Source of the DNA: Akkermansia muciniphila
Lineage (GTDB): Bacteria; Verrucomicrobiota; Verrucomicrobiia; Verrucomicrobiales; Akkermansiaceae
DNA length: 64,000 nt
Assembly: GCA_945860285.1 (NCBI GenBank)
Contig: CAMAQB010000001.1
Location: 1 to 64,000 of the forward strand
Direction of reading: 5' to 3'
The notes under the pieces are model-generated. The model was given only the letters and a program-made list of their open reading frames with translations. It had not been told where the DNA came from and made no database searches. Each line of letters begins with the position of its first letter. The stretch's first letter is position 1. The translations under genes and the position numbers were made by a program. Shown in pieces: positions 47,027 to 55,582 of the stretch.

Positions 47027-47815
47027 ATGAAGCCCTGCATAATCCTCGCGGTATCTTTGGCTTGCGGCCTTTCGCTGCAAGCGCAGGAGAAGCTGCAAGC
47101 TGAAGCGGACATCGAAAAGGAGCTTCCAATTCCAAGCACTGTTTTCATCCCGCCGCCACCGCCCAAGGAGGTGCCTCCGCTGAAGGTGGAGGCAAGGACA
47201 ACGCGCAAGCTGCCGATGCACCAGATCACGGTAATTCGTAGTGAGGCTTCGACATTACCGGACATACCCCCTCCGCCCGAACCGAAGCCTTTTGTCGAAG
47301 GTCCGGTTGGCGAGCCGCACTATCTGCTGTCGTTTGGCGCGTCTGTCTATGACCACCGCCTTAGCCATGTGAAGTGGTATGACCCACGAACCAAGGCGAA
47401 CTTCGAGGCGTGGTGCGCGTGGGATTGGACACTGCTTTCACCGTTTCCCGAAATCAAGCTCGGTGAGCGGGTGAGTTCGTTTCACCTTTTCGCGTCCAAT
47501 ACCGATACAGCCCAGCGTTTGCGATTTGGAAGGGGATGGGAGATGCCGGAGCATCCCCAGCTTGAAGACCTCGCGTTCGCGATCACCAAGGGCGACACAA
47601 ACGATGTGGAAGCGATTCGCATTCTCGCCACGCTACGCGACTACTACGTCAAGCACAAGGATCGGCTCGTGCTGATTCAGAAGGCGAGGGAAGAGTATCA
47701 GGCGGCTGCCGCCGCTTGGCACGCCGCCCACCCTCCGAAACCGGAGAACCACACCTTCTGGCTCAAGCCACATCGCGGCAGCCGTTATCTCAAGGAAGAA
47801 GGAAGCGACCAATGA
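47027..47815 (+). CDS. Secreted protein of unknown function, first gene of the TSP3-repeat operon
   Basis: About 262 residues from ATG 47027, heading a signal peptide (IILAVSLACGLSLQAQ). A Pro-rich linker (FIPPPPPKEVPPLKVEAR) precedes a globular part with HYLLSFGASVYDHRLSHVKW and KANFEAWCAWDWTLLSPF. No family recognised. It overlaps the next gene as ATGA (47812-47815), so it is almost certainly produced with the TSP3-repeat protein. A role as an accessory or anchor for that protein is inferred from position only. Confidence 0.65.
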   Translation: MKPCIILAVSLACGLSLQAQEKLQAEADIEKELPIPSTVFIPPPPPKEVPPLKVEARTTRKLPMHQITVIRSEASTLPDIPPPPEPKPFVEGPVGEPHYLLSFGASVYDHRLSHVKWYDPRTKANFEAWCAWDWTLLSPFPEIKLGERVSSFHLFASNTDTAQRLRFGRGWEMPEHPQLEDLAFAITKGDTNDVEAIRILATLRDYYVKHKDRLVLIQKAREEYQAAAAAWHAAHPPKPENHTFWLKPHRGSRYLKEEGSDQ

Positions 47816-50688
47816 GAACCTTCCGCCTACTCTTTACTGCGATACTTGCGGCGTTCTCCCCGTTGGCAGCTCAAGAGCAGAATTCGGAACTCATCACCGT
47901 CGACAGCGATAAATTCCTGCGCTGGTATGGCCACGACGAGAGAACCTATTTTATTCAGGTTTGCGATCCGAACGACCACCTGCGCCGATGGACATGGGCA
48001 CCGATCATCGAGACGGGCAATGACGAGAACATCAGCTACGAAGTCGATGGCACAGCGGACAAGGGATTCTTCCGGCTGTGGTTCAGCGATCAGCCGACGA
48101 CCGATCCCGATGGCGACGATTTCGACTACGATGGCCTGACCAACTGGGACGAGGTTTCCGTCCACCAGACCAATCCGATGGAATGGGATATGGATGGCGA
48201 TGGCCTATCGGATTTTTGGGAGATCGAGAAGGGGCTTGATCCGAATGATGACGGCAGTATCGATCCTGCCAACGGTGCCGATGGCGATCCCGATGGCGAC
48301 GGATTGACTAACGAGTTCGAGTATTGGTATGGCGGCGATCCGCACCTAACGGATACGGATTCGGATGGGCTGAATGATTACGATGAGGTGTTCGTTCACT
48401 CTACCTCGCCCGCAAATTCCGATTCGGATAGCGATAGTCTCAGCGATTTCAGCGAGATTCACACGCACAGCACAGATCCGACTTTATGGGATACGGACGA
48501 GGATACGCTTTCCGATGGCGATGAGATTTTGGTGCATTTCACCAACCCGCTAGAAATGGATACCGATGGCGATTGGATGTGGGATGATTACGAGATCGAC
48601 AACAATCTCAATCCAACGAATGCCGCCGATGGATTGCTCGATGCCGATGGTGACACGCTCGCCAATCAGCTTGAGTTTGTGTTTTTGGACAAGGGATTTG
48701 ATCCATTCGTTGTGAACAACGCCGCCGTTTTTCCATGGGCGGGCGATCCTGATTGGGATGGAATCACCACGCAGGTGGAATTCGTCACCCACCTAACCAA
48801 TCCGCGACAACCCGACACCGACGGCGATGGCATGAACGACGCTTGGGAATTAGCCCACGGCTTTAATCCTAAACTCAATAATAACCTTGCCGGACCCGCC
48901 AACCAGAATCCCAATGCTGACCCTGATGGCGATGGCCTGACCAACGCCGAGGAGGAGCAGCTAGGAACCAATCCGAACAACGTCGATACCGATGGAGACG
49001 GCGTAAACGATGGCGATGAGGACGACCAAGGCAGCAGCCCGAACGATCCTAACGACAATCAACCACCGCCCAATGGCACCGTTCCGGCGACCTTCACGTT
49101 TGGCGACCATAGCGGTAGCCATTCAGAGAAATACCGTGTCCAACTTTCACCGTTGGAAGGCGATGCAGGCGGCGTGCGCTTCCGCACGAATCGCCATTAT
49201 GGGCAGACGCAAGAAGGCACGTTCCGCCTTCCCAAAGGCTCTAAATACAAAGTGGAACTCATCCACATCGGCACGAATCCACGGTATCGCGGCACCCCGC
49301 GCCCTGACTACGACTACACGTTAGAGCTTGACGACACCGCCAACTGCCTCGTCGTGGACGATCCGGACGGCATTATGGGAGTCAACTGGGATAGCGACCC
49401 CTTCTATGCAGAAGGCAAGGACGCTACGCTGTATGTGCCGCTCTTAAAGATGAAGGAAGTTTCGTTTTCCGCATCGACTATTCCCGGATGGCTGACTGAT
49501 GACGGAACTCTTAATGCCGCTGGAGGAATTGACTACGTCACTTACGATGCTCCGCACTGGCAGGACGGTAACAACGACGGCGATGCCGACGATCCGGGCG
49601 AACGCAAGTATCCCATTGCCAACGTCCGCGACACTCCACCAAGTATCGCCGGAAAGATCAAGGTTAAGCCCTCGGGGCTGACCGCATTGAGCGGCTTTTC
49701 GGCGAAGATTAAGGTGACCGGACCGGGCAATGTCAAAGTCGATGAGACCGCCGCGACCATTGGCACGAACGAACTTGAACTTCTCGCTACGCCCTCATCT
49801 GGTAATTTCGAAGATGCAATTGATTATCTCAATCCCATGACCTTGTCATGGGAGGTAGAGGTGAATAACAAAGGCCACTGGTGCGAAGCTGGCGATACAG
49901 CAAACCGAACTTATGTGACACTCGATGTTCCAGATACAACGATGCGTCAGGAGACACTTTTTGATCTTGGCTGCCGCAATGCAGACGGGCAAACGGTGGA
50001 CAAGCCTGCGGTTGCAGCTATTTGGTCCGACTTCCTGCCAGACACTGACGGCATCCCCCGTCTTTTCCGTGTTCTTCCTCCGGGAGCCACAGGGCCACCA
50101 AGTGCGATGACTTATTACGCGAATACGGCGAATCCATATACCACCTGCCAAACAATAGTTAAACTTCTCGCCACAGGCGATGCGCGATGCGGCGAGTTTC
50201 AAGAGCTGATGTATTATGCTTTGCAAGTTCAGGGTATTTCTTCGATCCAAAAGGGTGTTTTGGCTCCGACTGGAACAGCAGGCGGCGTAGCCGCTGCAAA
50301 AGCTGATTATTTAGCCACCTACGGTGTTGATCCTGATACAATTTACACGATTCCCGGAATTGATGCAATTCGCGATGTGTTTTTCGTTAAGAATTGGACG
50401 CTGTCAACTGCCACTCGATGGACTGTTACAGATTTAGCGGGCGTTTCAGGGCAGGGGAATGCTAATCCCATAGGTATATTTGGTGACCATGCACTCATCG
50501 AATATGATGGAGAATTCTATGATCCTTCGTATGGAACTGGTCCATTCGCTAGCATACTAGCTTGGGAAGATGCTTCCATTGAAGGTTTCGGAGTTCAGTT
50601 TATATCCCCAACGGGCGCGTCCGCTGATTTTAGATTTTGGACACGCAAACTTGACACAAAAGGAAAACAAGAAGTTACAACACCATGA
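47812..50688 (+). CDS. Secreted thrombospondin-type-3-repeat protein with a C-terminal transglutaminase/papain-like domain
   Basis: A 958-residue protein. Residues 1-21 form a signal peptide (LLFTAILAAFSPLAAQ). From about 100 to 410 there are many DxDxDG calcium-binding repeats (DFDYDGLTNWDEVSVHQTNP, DPDGDGLTNEFEYWYGGDP, DTDGDGMNDAWELAHGF). A middle region of about 300 residues is beta-rich. The C-terminal 230 residues show a transglutaminase/papain-like pattern: ATGDARCGEFQELMYYAL with C793, then FGDHALIEYDGEFYDPSYG with H893 and D904. The DNA of this last section is visibly AT-richer than the rest. Domain arrangement suggests a Ca-stiffened stalk presenting an enzymatic or toxin-like tip. 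The Cys-His-Asp reading is mine; no family name is assured. Confidence 0.78.
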   Translation: MRTFRLLFTAILAAFSPLAAQEQNSELITVDSDKFLRWYGHDERTYFIQVCDPNDHLRRWTWAPIIETGNDENISYEVDGTADKGFFRLWFSDQPTTDPDGDDFDYDGLTNWDEVSVHQTNPMEWDMDGDGLSDFWEIEKGLDPNDDGSIDPANGADGDPDGDGLTNEFEYWYGGDPHLTDTDSDGLNDYDEVFVHSTSPANSDSDSDSLSDFSEIHTHSTDPTLWDTDEDTLSDGDEILVHFTNPLEMDTDGDWMWDDYEIDNNLNPTNAADGLLDADGDTLANQLEFVFLDKGFDPFVVNNAAVFPWAGDPDWDGITTQVEFVTHLTNPRQPDTDGDGMNDAWELAHGFNPKLNNNLAGPANQNPNADPDGDGLTNAEEEQLGTNPNNVDTDGDGVNDGDEDDQGSSPNDPNDNQPPPNGTVPATFTFGDHSGSHSEKYRVQLSPLEGDAGGVRFRTNRHYGQTQEGTFRLPKGSKYKVELIHIGTNPRYRGTPRPDYDYTLELDDTANCLVVDDPDGIMGVNWDSDPFYAEGKDATLYVPLLKMKEVSFSASTIPGWLTDDGTLNAAGGIDYVTYDAPHWQDGNNDGDADDPGERKYPIANVRDTPPSIAGKIKVKPSGLTALSGFSAKIKVTGPGNVKVDETAATIGTNELELLATPSSGNFEDAIDYLNPMTLSWEVEVNNKGHWCEAGDTANRTYVTLDVPDTTMRQETLFDLGCRNADGQTVDKPAVAAIWSDFLPDTDGIPRLFRVLPPGATGPPSAMTYYANTANPYTTCQTIVKLLATGDARCGEFQELMYYALQVQGISSIQKGVLAPTGTAGGVAAAKADYLATYGVDPDTIYTIPGIDAIRDVFFVKNWTLSTATRWTVTDLAGVSGQGNANPIGIFGDHALIEYDGEFYDPSYGTGPFASILAWEDASIEGFGVQFISPTGASADFRFWTRKLDTKGKQEVTTP

Positions 50689-51323
50689 AAACATCAATTA
50701 CTAACACAGCATTCTTGATCATCTTGATCGTAACCACACATGGACAAGAACCCAAAATAAGCGTATTAAAGCAGAAAACCGATTCAATAGTTGATACTAA
50801 AACAGGAGTCGAAAAGTATAATGCAGAGTTTCGCGTGAGTATCCAAAGTTCTAAGAATGAAACTCCAGAACTTATAATCCCGACAGTTAGCACCATGCTA
50901 ACACGCGTAGTCGCTTGCCGCGGCACTAAAGATCGAATAGAAATAGCGATTCAAGTAGATGAGTTTGGAATCGGATACTTTGATTACAGATTAGAAGGTG
51001 GGATGTGGATTCTTAAGAGCACCAGAAACGTGTGCGCTCTCAATGGCCAAATTGCCCCTAGGCTCGCTCAAGTTGAGATTCTCGATGAAGGGATAATTGA
51101 CGTAAAGCTTCACAAGGACGGATCAAAGCTTGGGAAATCAGGATGGGAAAAAGAGCTATTGATGAAAGACCATAAAGAAGAAAAAGATCTACTAGTAGAG
51201 CGTTATGCTCTGCAAAATGGCGTATTTTCCCTAGTTGGCGAAGCTTCCAAATATCGTCCTAGGCCTGATACCAAAACCAAAGAAAATCACGAGCAAAACA
51301 AGACGCAGCAGGACAACAGATAG
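50685..51323 (+). CDS. AT-rich secreted partner of the TSP3-repeat protein
   Basis: A 212-residue protein. The N-terminus (TNTAFLIILIVTTHGQ) looks like a signal peptide and the mature chain is charged with a Lys/Glu-rich tail (KDHKEEKDLLVERYAL). No family recognised. The DNA is conspicuously AT-rich: in 50641-50700, spanning its start, I count 20 G or C of 60, against 41 of 60 in a sample at 26281-26340. It overlaps the TSP3 gene as ATGA. A periplasmic inhibitor of the upstream enzyme-like domain is one possibility, a substrate or co-factor another. Function unknown. Confidence 0.68.
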   Translation: MKTSITNTAFLIILIVTTHGQEPKISVLKQKTDSIVDTKTGVEKYNAEFRVSIQSSKNETPELIIPTVSTMLTRVVACRGTKDRIEIAIQVDEFGIGYFDYRLEGGMWILKSTRNVCALNGQIAPRLAQVEILDEGIIDVKLHKDGSKLGKSGWEKELLMKDHKEEKDLLVERYALQNGVFSLVGEASKYRPRPDTKTKENHEQNKTQQDNR

Positions 51324-51436
51324 GACGGCTTTGTTTGCGGAGCGTCGCGTAGCTTGGGAGTCTTTCCCGCTATTGAAGCTCCCCCTCGCCCTCTCTCTGC
51401 CTGTGCTTTGACATTATTTTCCAGCCACACCCTATC

Positions 51437-53962
51437 ATGAAATACGCACCAATTCTCTTAACCCTGCTGTCGGGCTCAGTTCTGTTCGCCGGTGATGTCA
51501 ATCAATCAACCCCCGCATCCGCCATCCAGGTGATGCCCGGTTTTCGCGTCGAGCGGCTCTGTTCGCAGAATTCCTGGGTGGCGATGTGTTTCGACGAACA
51601 TGGCAACATTTATGCCTCGCAACAAGGCCAGCGGATTTACCGGATCACTCCACCCGCTCCGGGGGTGCCTGTTGAGGGCGAGTGCAAGGTGACCGAACTC
51701 TCTGCCGAGTGGGGCGGCAATCAGACCCAGGGCATGGCGTTTATCAACGGTTACCTCTATCTGGTGCGCCATGGCAATCACGAAAAGGAGCACTTCAAAG
51801 CCGATGACATCGTTCGCTTGAAAGCCCTCGGTGAGGATGGCAAGTTCGGCGAGCCGGAACGGATTTTCGATTTCCCCGCCGTGCCCGGGGAGAACATCGG
51901 CTGGGACGGCGAACACGGCGTGCACGGCATCGTGCCTTCGCCGGATGGCAAGTCGATCTATATCATCGGTGGCGAAACCATGAGAATCCCGACGAAAAAC
52001 TGCCTCACGCCGCCGCATTGGAATCGCGATCACTGGGGCGAGGAGTTTCACAAGGAACCCTATGCCGGCGGCTGGGTGATGCGTGCCGATCTCGATGGCA
52101 AAAATGCCGAAACCTTGTGCATGGGGCTGCGGAACAGCTACGATCTGGCATTCAATCATCACGGCGATCTGTTCACCTACGACAGCGATCTGGAATTCAC
52201 GCTGGGCATGCCCGATTACCGACCCACCGCGATCCGGCAGATTATGTGCGGCACCGACAGCGGCTGGGCCGGTCGCGCCGGTGACATGAAATGGAACTGG
52301 ACCCCCAAGTGGGAGGACATCCAGCCGCCGGTGAAAAACCTCGGACCGGGATCGCCGACCGGTGTGTGTTTTGGTTACGGCGCGAAGTTTCCGGCAAAAT
52401 ACCAGGACGCCTTCTTCGCCTGTGATTGGAGTTATGGGCGGTTGTTTGTCGTGCATCTGCAAGCGCAGGGAGCGACCTACTCCGGCGAGGCGGAGACCTT
52501 TCTGAGTGCTTCGGGTCTGCCCATCGCCGACATCGCGGTGTCGCCGAAGGATGGTGCGATGTATTTCATCACCGGCGGACGCGGCACCCGCGGCGGGCTC
52601 TATCGGATCACCTACGAGGGCAAGGAAGCGACCCAGGCGGTGCAGCCGAAACCGTTGGAGACAGCGGCGGCGACATTGCGCGCGCTGCGCTTGAAACTGG
52701 AATCGTATCTCGGCAAAACGGACCCCGCCGCGCTGGCGTTCCTTTGGCCCCATCTGGCGCATCCGGATCGCGCGCTTCGTGGGGCCGCGCGATCCGTGCT
52801 CGAATGGCAGCCGCTTGATTCCTGGAAAAAACAGGCGCTGACGGAAAAGAATCCGCGCATCGCCCTGCAGGCATTGCTGGCACTGGCGCGCTCCACCGAT
52901 CAACAAACAACAGTGCAGGCGGAACTTTTGGATGCCTTGTCGCGCATGGATTTCGCCAAATTCGGTGTCGATGAACAATGCTGGTACCTGCGCATCCTCA
53001 CCGTCTCGGCCCGACGCCACGGCATGTATCCTCCGGAAGCCGCTGCAAAAATCCTCGCCGTTGTCGAACCGCAAGTACCGTCCGCCGATCGACGGGTGAA
53101 CGAGGAAATCGTCGAACTCTGTGCCGCGCTGGGCAGCAAAACGTTCCTGAGCAAAGCGATGGATCTGTTGGAAAACTGCCGCAGTCAGGAAGGCCAGATG
53201 CTCTATCTCAAAGCGCTCAACAGCACCCGCGATCAAGCGCCGTGGACACCGGAATTGCGCGAACGGCTTTTCCAGATCGTCGTCAAGACCGTGCCGAACT
53301 GGAAAGGCGGGTCGTCGGTCAAACCGATGCGCGAGGAGGAATTCCGCAACATCGAGGGCAAGCTCACCGAGGAGCAGCGGAAGAAGTATGCCGATGTCAT
53401 CGCCGCAGCGCAGAAGCCCGCCAGCGTCGCGCCGATGATCGCCCGTGCTTTTGTTAGAGACTGGAAACTGGAGGATTTCACCCCTGCGATGGAGGCCGGG
53501 TTGAAGGCGAAGCGCGATTTGAAAAACGGTGAAAACCTCTACACCGCCACCGGTTGCATTGTCTGCCACAACTTTCGCGGCGACGGCGGCCTCGCCGGCC
53601 CTGATCTTTCGGCTGTGGGCGGCCGCTACTCGGCCCGCGACCTGCTTGACAACATCGTCAATCCCAGCAAGATCATCAACGAGCAATACGGAATGAAAAT
53701 TTTCACCAAAAAGGACGGCAGCCAGGTGATTGGTCGTCTGGTCAATATGTCGGGCAGCGATTTGATTCTCGCCACCAATCCCATCGACCCCGGTGGCTCG
53801 CAGGTGAATTTCCCTCCCGATACCGTCACCAGCATCGCGCCGTCGCCGGTTTCCCTGATGCCACCGGGATTGCTCAACTCCCTGAGCGAAGCGGACCTGC
53901 TCGATTTGCTGGCGTATCTCAGCCAGGCAATTCCACCAGCCAAGCCTCCGGGTGGCCCCTGA
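51437..53962 (+). CDS. PVC-type membrane-dehydrogenase-like propeller with C-terminal CxxCH heme domain
   Basis: An 841-residue secreted protein. The signal peptide is ILLTLLSGSVLFAG. Residues about 30-400 form a beta-propeller of the kind in Planctomycetota/Verrucomicrobiota membrane-bound dehydrogenases (VMPGFRVERLCSQNSWVAM, DGEHGVHGIVPSPDGKSIYI, FACDWSYGRLFVVHL). A helical HEAT-like section (410-700) follows. The C-terminus holds the heme motif GCIVCHNFRGDGGLAGPDL with CxxCH, then LLDNIVNPSKIINEQYG, the typical planctomycete heme-binding domain. It should act in periplasmic electron transfer coupled to sugar oxidation, but substrate is unknown. It is followed 6 bp later by the plastocyanin gene, which could receive its electrons. 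Large reverse frames are shadows. Confidence 0.87.
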   Translation: MKYAPILLTLLSGSVLFAGDVNQSTPASAIQVMPGFRVERLCSQNSWVAMCFDEHGNIYASQQGQRIYRITPPAPGVPVEGECKVTELSAEWGGNQTQGMAFINGYLYLVRHGNHEKEHFKADDIVRLKALGEDGKFGEPERIFDFPAVPGENIGWDGEHGVHGIVPSPDGKSIYIIGGETMRIPTKNCLTPPHWNRDHWGEEFHKEPYAGGWVMRADLDGKNAETLCMGLRNSYDLAFNHHGDLFTYDSDLEFTLGMPDYRPTAIRQIMCGTDSGWAGRAGDMKWNWTPKWEDIQPPVKNLGPGSPTGVCFGYGAKFPAKYQDAFFACDWSYGRLFVVHLQAQGATYSGEAETFLSASGLPIADIAVSPKDGAMYFITGGRGTRGGLYRITYEGKEATQAVQPKPLETAAATLRALRLKLESYLGKTDPAALAFLWPHLAHPDRALRGAARSVLEWQPLDSWKKQALTEKNPRIALQALLALARSTDQQTTVQAELLDALSRMDFAKFGVDEQCWYLRILTVSARRHGMYPPEAAAKILAVVEPQVPSADRRVNEEIVELCAALGSKTFLSKAMDLLENCRSQEGQMLYLKALNSTRDQAPWTPELRERLFQIVVKTVPNWKGGSSVKPMREEEFRNIEGKLTEEQRKKYADVIAAAQKPASVAPMIARAFVRDWKLEDFTPAMEAGLKAKRDLKNGENLYTATGCIVCHNFRGDGGLAGPDLSAVGGRYSARDLLDNIVNPSKIINEQYGMKIFTKKDGSQVIGRLVNMSGSDLILATNPIDPGGSQVNFPPDTVTSIAPSPVSLMPPGLLNSLSEADLLDLLAYLSQAIPPAKPPGGP

Positions 53963-53968
53963 AATCTC

Positions 53969-55570
53969 ATGAATCATCTCCTGGTTGTTTCCACCTTGCT
54001 GGGCCTTTTTTCCGCCGCGTTGTCAGCGGAAGAGGTTGCCGTGACCATCAAAACGCTGGCGGCGCAGATGAAATACGACACCCCGGTGTTCGTGGTGCCC
54101 CCCGGTGCGAAGGTGAAACTCACATTCATCAACGACGATGAAATGCCGCACAATCTGGTGCTGAGCAAACCCGCCGCCGACAAGGGGTTTTCACTGGCGC
54201 AAAAAGCCTGGGATCTCGGTGCCAAGGGGATCGAGAAACAGTGGATTCCCGACGACCCGCGGGTGCTCGCGGCGACCAAAATGGTGCCGCCCCATGCCCA
54301 GGAGGTTTTGAGTTTCGACGCGCCGAAGGAGCTGGGAACCTATCCCTACATCTGCACCTTTCCCGGGCACGCGCTGGCCATGAACGGGTTGATGCAGGTG
54401 GTCGCCGAGGGACCGAAACTCACCGATGGAAAATTCCAGTTGTTCCTCGGCAAGTGGACGCAGTTGCCGGATTTTTCAAAGCTCAAGCCGGCTCGCGAAG
54501 GAGCACTTGACGACAATCTAATTCAATTGAAATTCGACGACTACAAGAACGAATACGGCATCCGCTTCACCGGCAAACTGGAAGTGAAAACTGAAGGCGA
54601 GTATTCCTTTCGCGTTTCCTCCGACGACGGCGCACGCCTTTCTATCGACGGCAATGTGATTGTCAACAACGACGGTTCGCATCCGTCTGGCGACGGCGTA
54701 ATCGGCCGCTATGGTTTCAAGCCGGGTCAGCATCAATTCCAGCTCGATTATTTTCAGGGCGATGGCGGCGCGGCGATCTATGTTTCCTGGGAAGGACCCG
54801 GATTCTCCGAAACCTGGTTGTCGAAGGATCAGATCGGCACGGTGGCCATGCACCAACGTCGCGACGATGATCACGGCATTCCGTTGGTGGTCAAGGACGA
54901 GGCGATCATCTATCGGAATTTCATCCGCGGGGTGAACATGCGCGGCATTGGTGTCGGATACCCCGGCGGTGTGAATGCGGCCTACGATGCCGATCTTTGC
55001 AATGTCGGCATGATCTGGCGAGGTGGATTCATGGATGCCAAGCGCCACTGGAGCGACCGTGGCGACGGCATCCAACCGCCGCTCGGCTATGCAGTGGTCG
55101 AACTGGACAAGAACGTCCTGCTGGCGGTGTTGCCGAGCGCCGATGCCCCGTGGCCGGCGCAGCCGAAGGACATCCCGAACGGCGATTGGCCTGCGGATTT
55201 CCGATTCACCGGTTACACGCTCGATAAAAAGGAAATCCCGACATTTTTTTCTACATATAACGCGGTCAAAGTGGAGGATCACATGGAGGCTGGACCAGCC
55301 CCCGGGCAGCCCGGCCAGAAAGGGGCGTCATTGCAGCGTGTGATCACGCTGAGAAGCGACAAAGCGGTCGAGGGACTTCATCTGCGGCTTGCCAGCGGGG
55401 AAAAAATCGCTGCGGGCAAGGACGGCGTTTTTCCGCTGGGCGAGGGCATCCAATTGAAGGTGCAGGGTGCGATACTCCGGAAGTCGAACAACAACCCCGA
55501 GCTGCTGGTGCCGGTGAATTTTAAAGAGGGCGTCGCACGGATCGAGGTCAGCTACCTCTGGAGTTACTAA
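53969..55570 (+). CDS. Plastocyanin/azurin-type copper protein fused to PA14 and a C-terminal domain (DUF6797-like)
   Basis: A 533-residue secreted protein with signal peptide (LVVSTLLGLFSAALSA). Residues about 21-150 form a cupredoxin; ligands can be placed at H61 (MPHNLVL), C129, H134 and M138 (YICTFPGHALAM). Next comes a PA14 segment (YGIRFTGKLEVKTEGEYSF, VSSDDGARLSIDGN, GGAAIYVSWEGPGF). The remaining part (NFIRGVNMRGIGVGYPGG, AKRHWSDRGDGIQPPLGYAV) resembles the DUF6797 region of similar Verrucomicrobiota proteins. Direct copper-to-heme electron transfer with the adjacent CxxCH protein is suggested by order and by spacing (6 bp before, 12 bp after). The fusion with PA14 would place this redox centre near carbohydrate. 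Confidence 0.85.
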   Translation: MNHLLVVSTLLGLFSAALSAEEVAVTIKTLAAQMKYDTPVFVVPPGAKVKLTFINDDEMPHNLVLSKPAADKGFSLAQKAWDLGAKGIEKQWIPDDPRVLAATKMVPPHAQEVLSFDAPKELGTYPYICTFPGHALAMNGLMQVVAEGPKLTDGKFQLFLGKWTQLPDFSKLKPAREGALDDNLIQLKFDDYKNEYGIRFTGKLEVKTEGEYSFRVSSDDGARLSIDGNVIVNNDGSHPSGDGVIGRYGFKPGQHQFQLDYFQGDGGAAIYVSWEGPGFSETWLSKDQIGTVAMHQRRDDDHGIPLVVKDEAIIYRNFIRGVNMRGIGVGYPGGVNAAYDADLCNVGMIWRGGFMDAKRHWSDRGDGIQPPLGYAVVELDKNVLLAVLPSADAPWPAQPKDIPNGDWPADFRFTGYTLDKKEIPTFFSTYNAVKVEDHMEAGPAPGQPGQKGASLQRVITLRSDKAVEGLHLRLASGEKIAAGKDGVFPLGEGIQLKVQGAILRKSNNNPELLVPVNFKEGVARIEVSYLWSY

Positions 55571-55582
55571 CAAAATTTTCCG

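Noticed and set aside
51506-53977. 823-codon reverse frame over the propeller-cytochrome gene
   Set aside because: The plus strand encodes a full heme/propeller family protein; the reverse product is a Gly/Arg/His-rich shadow.
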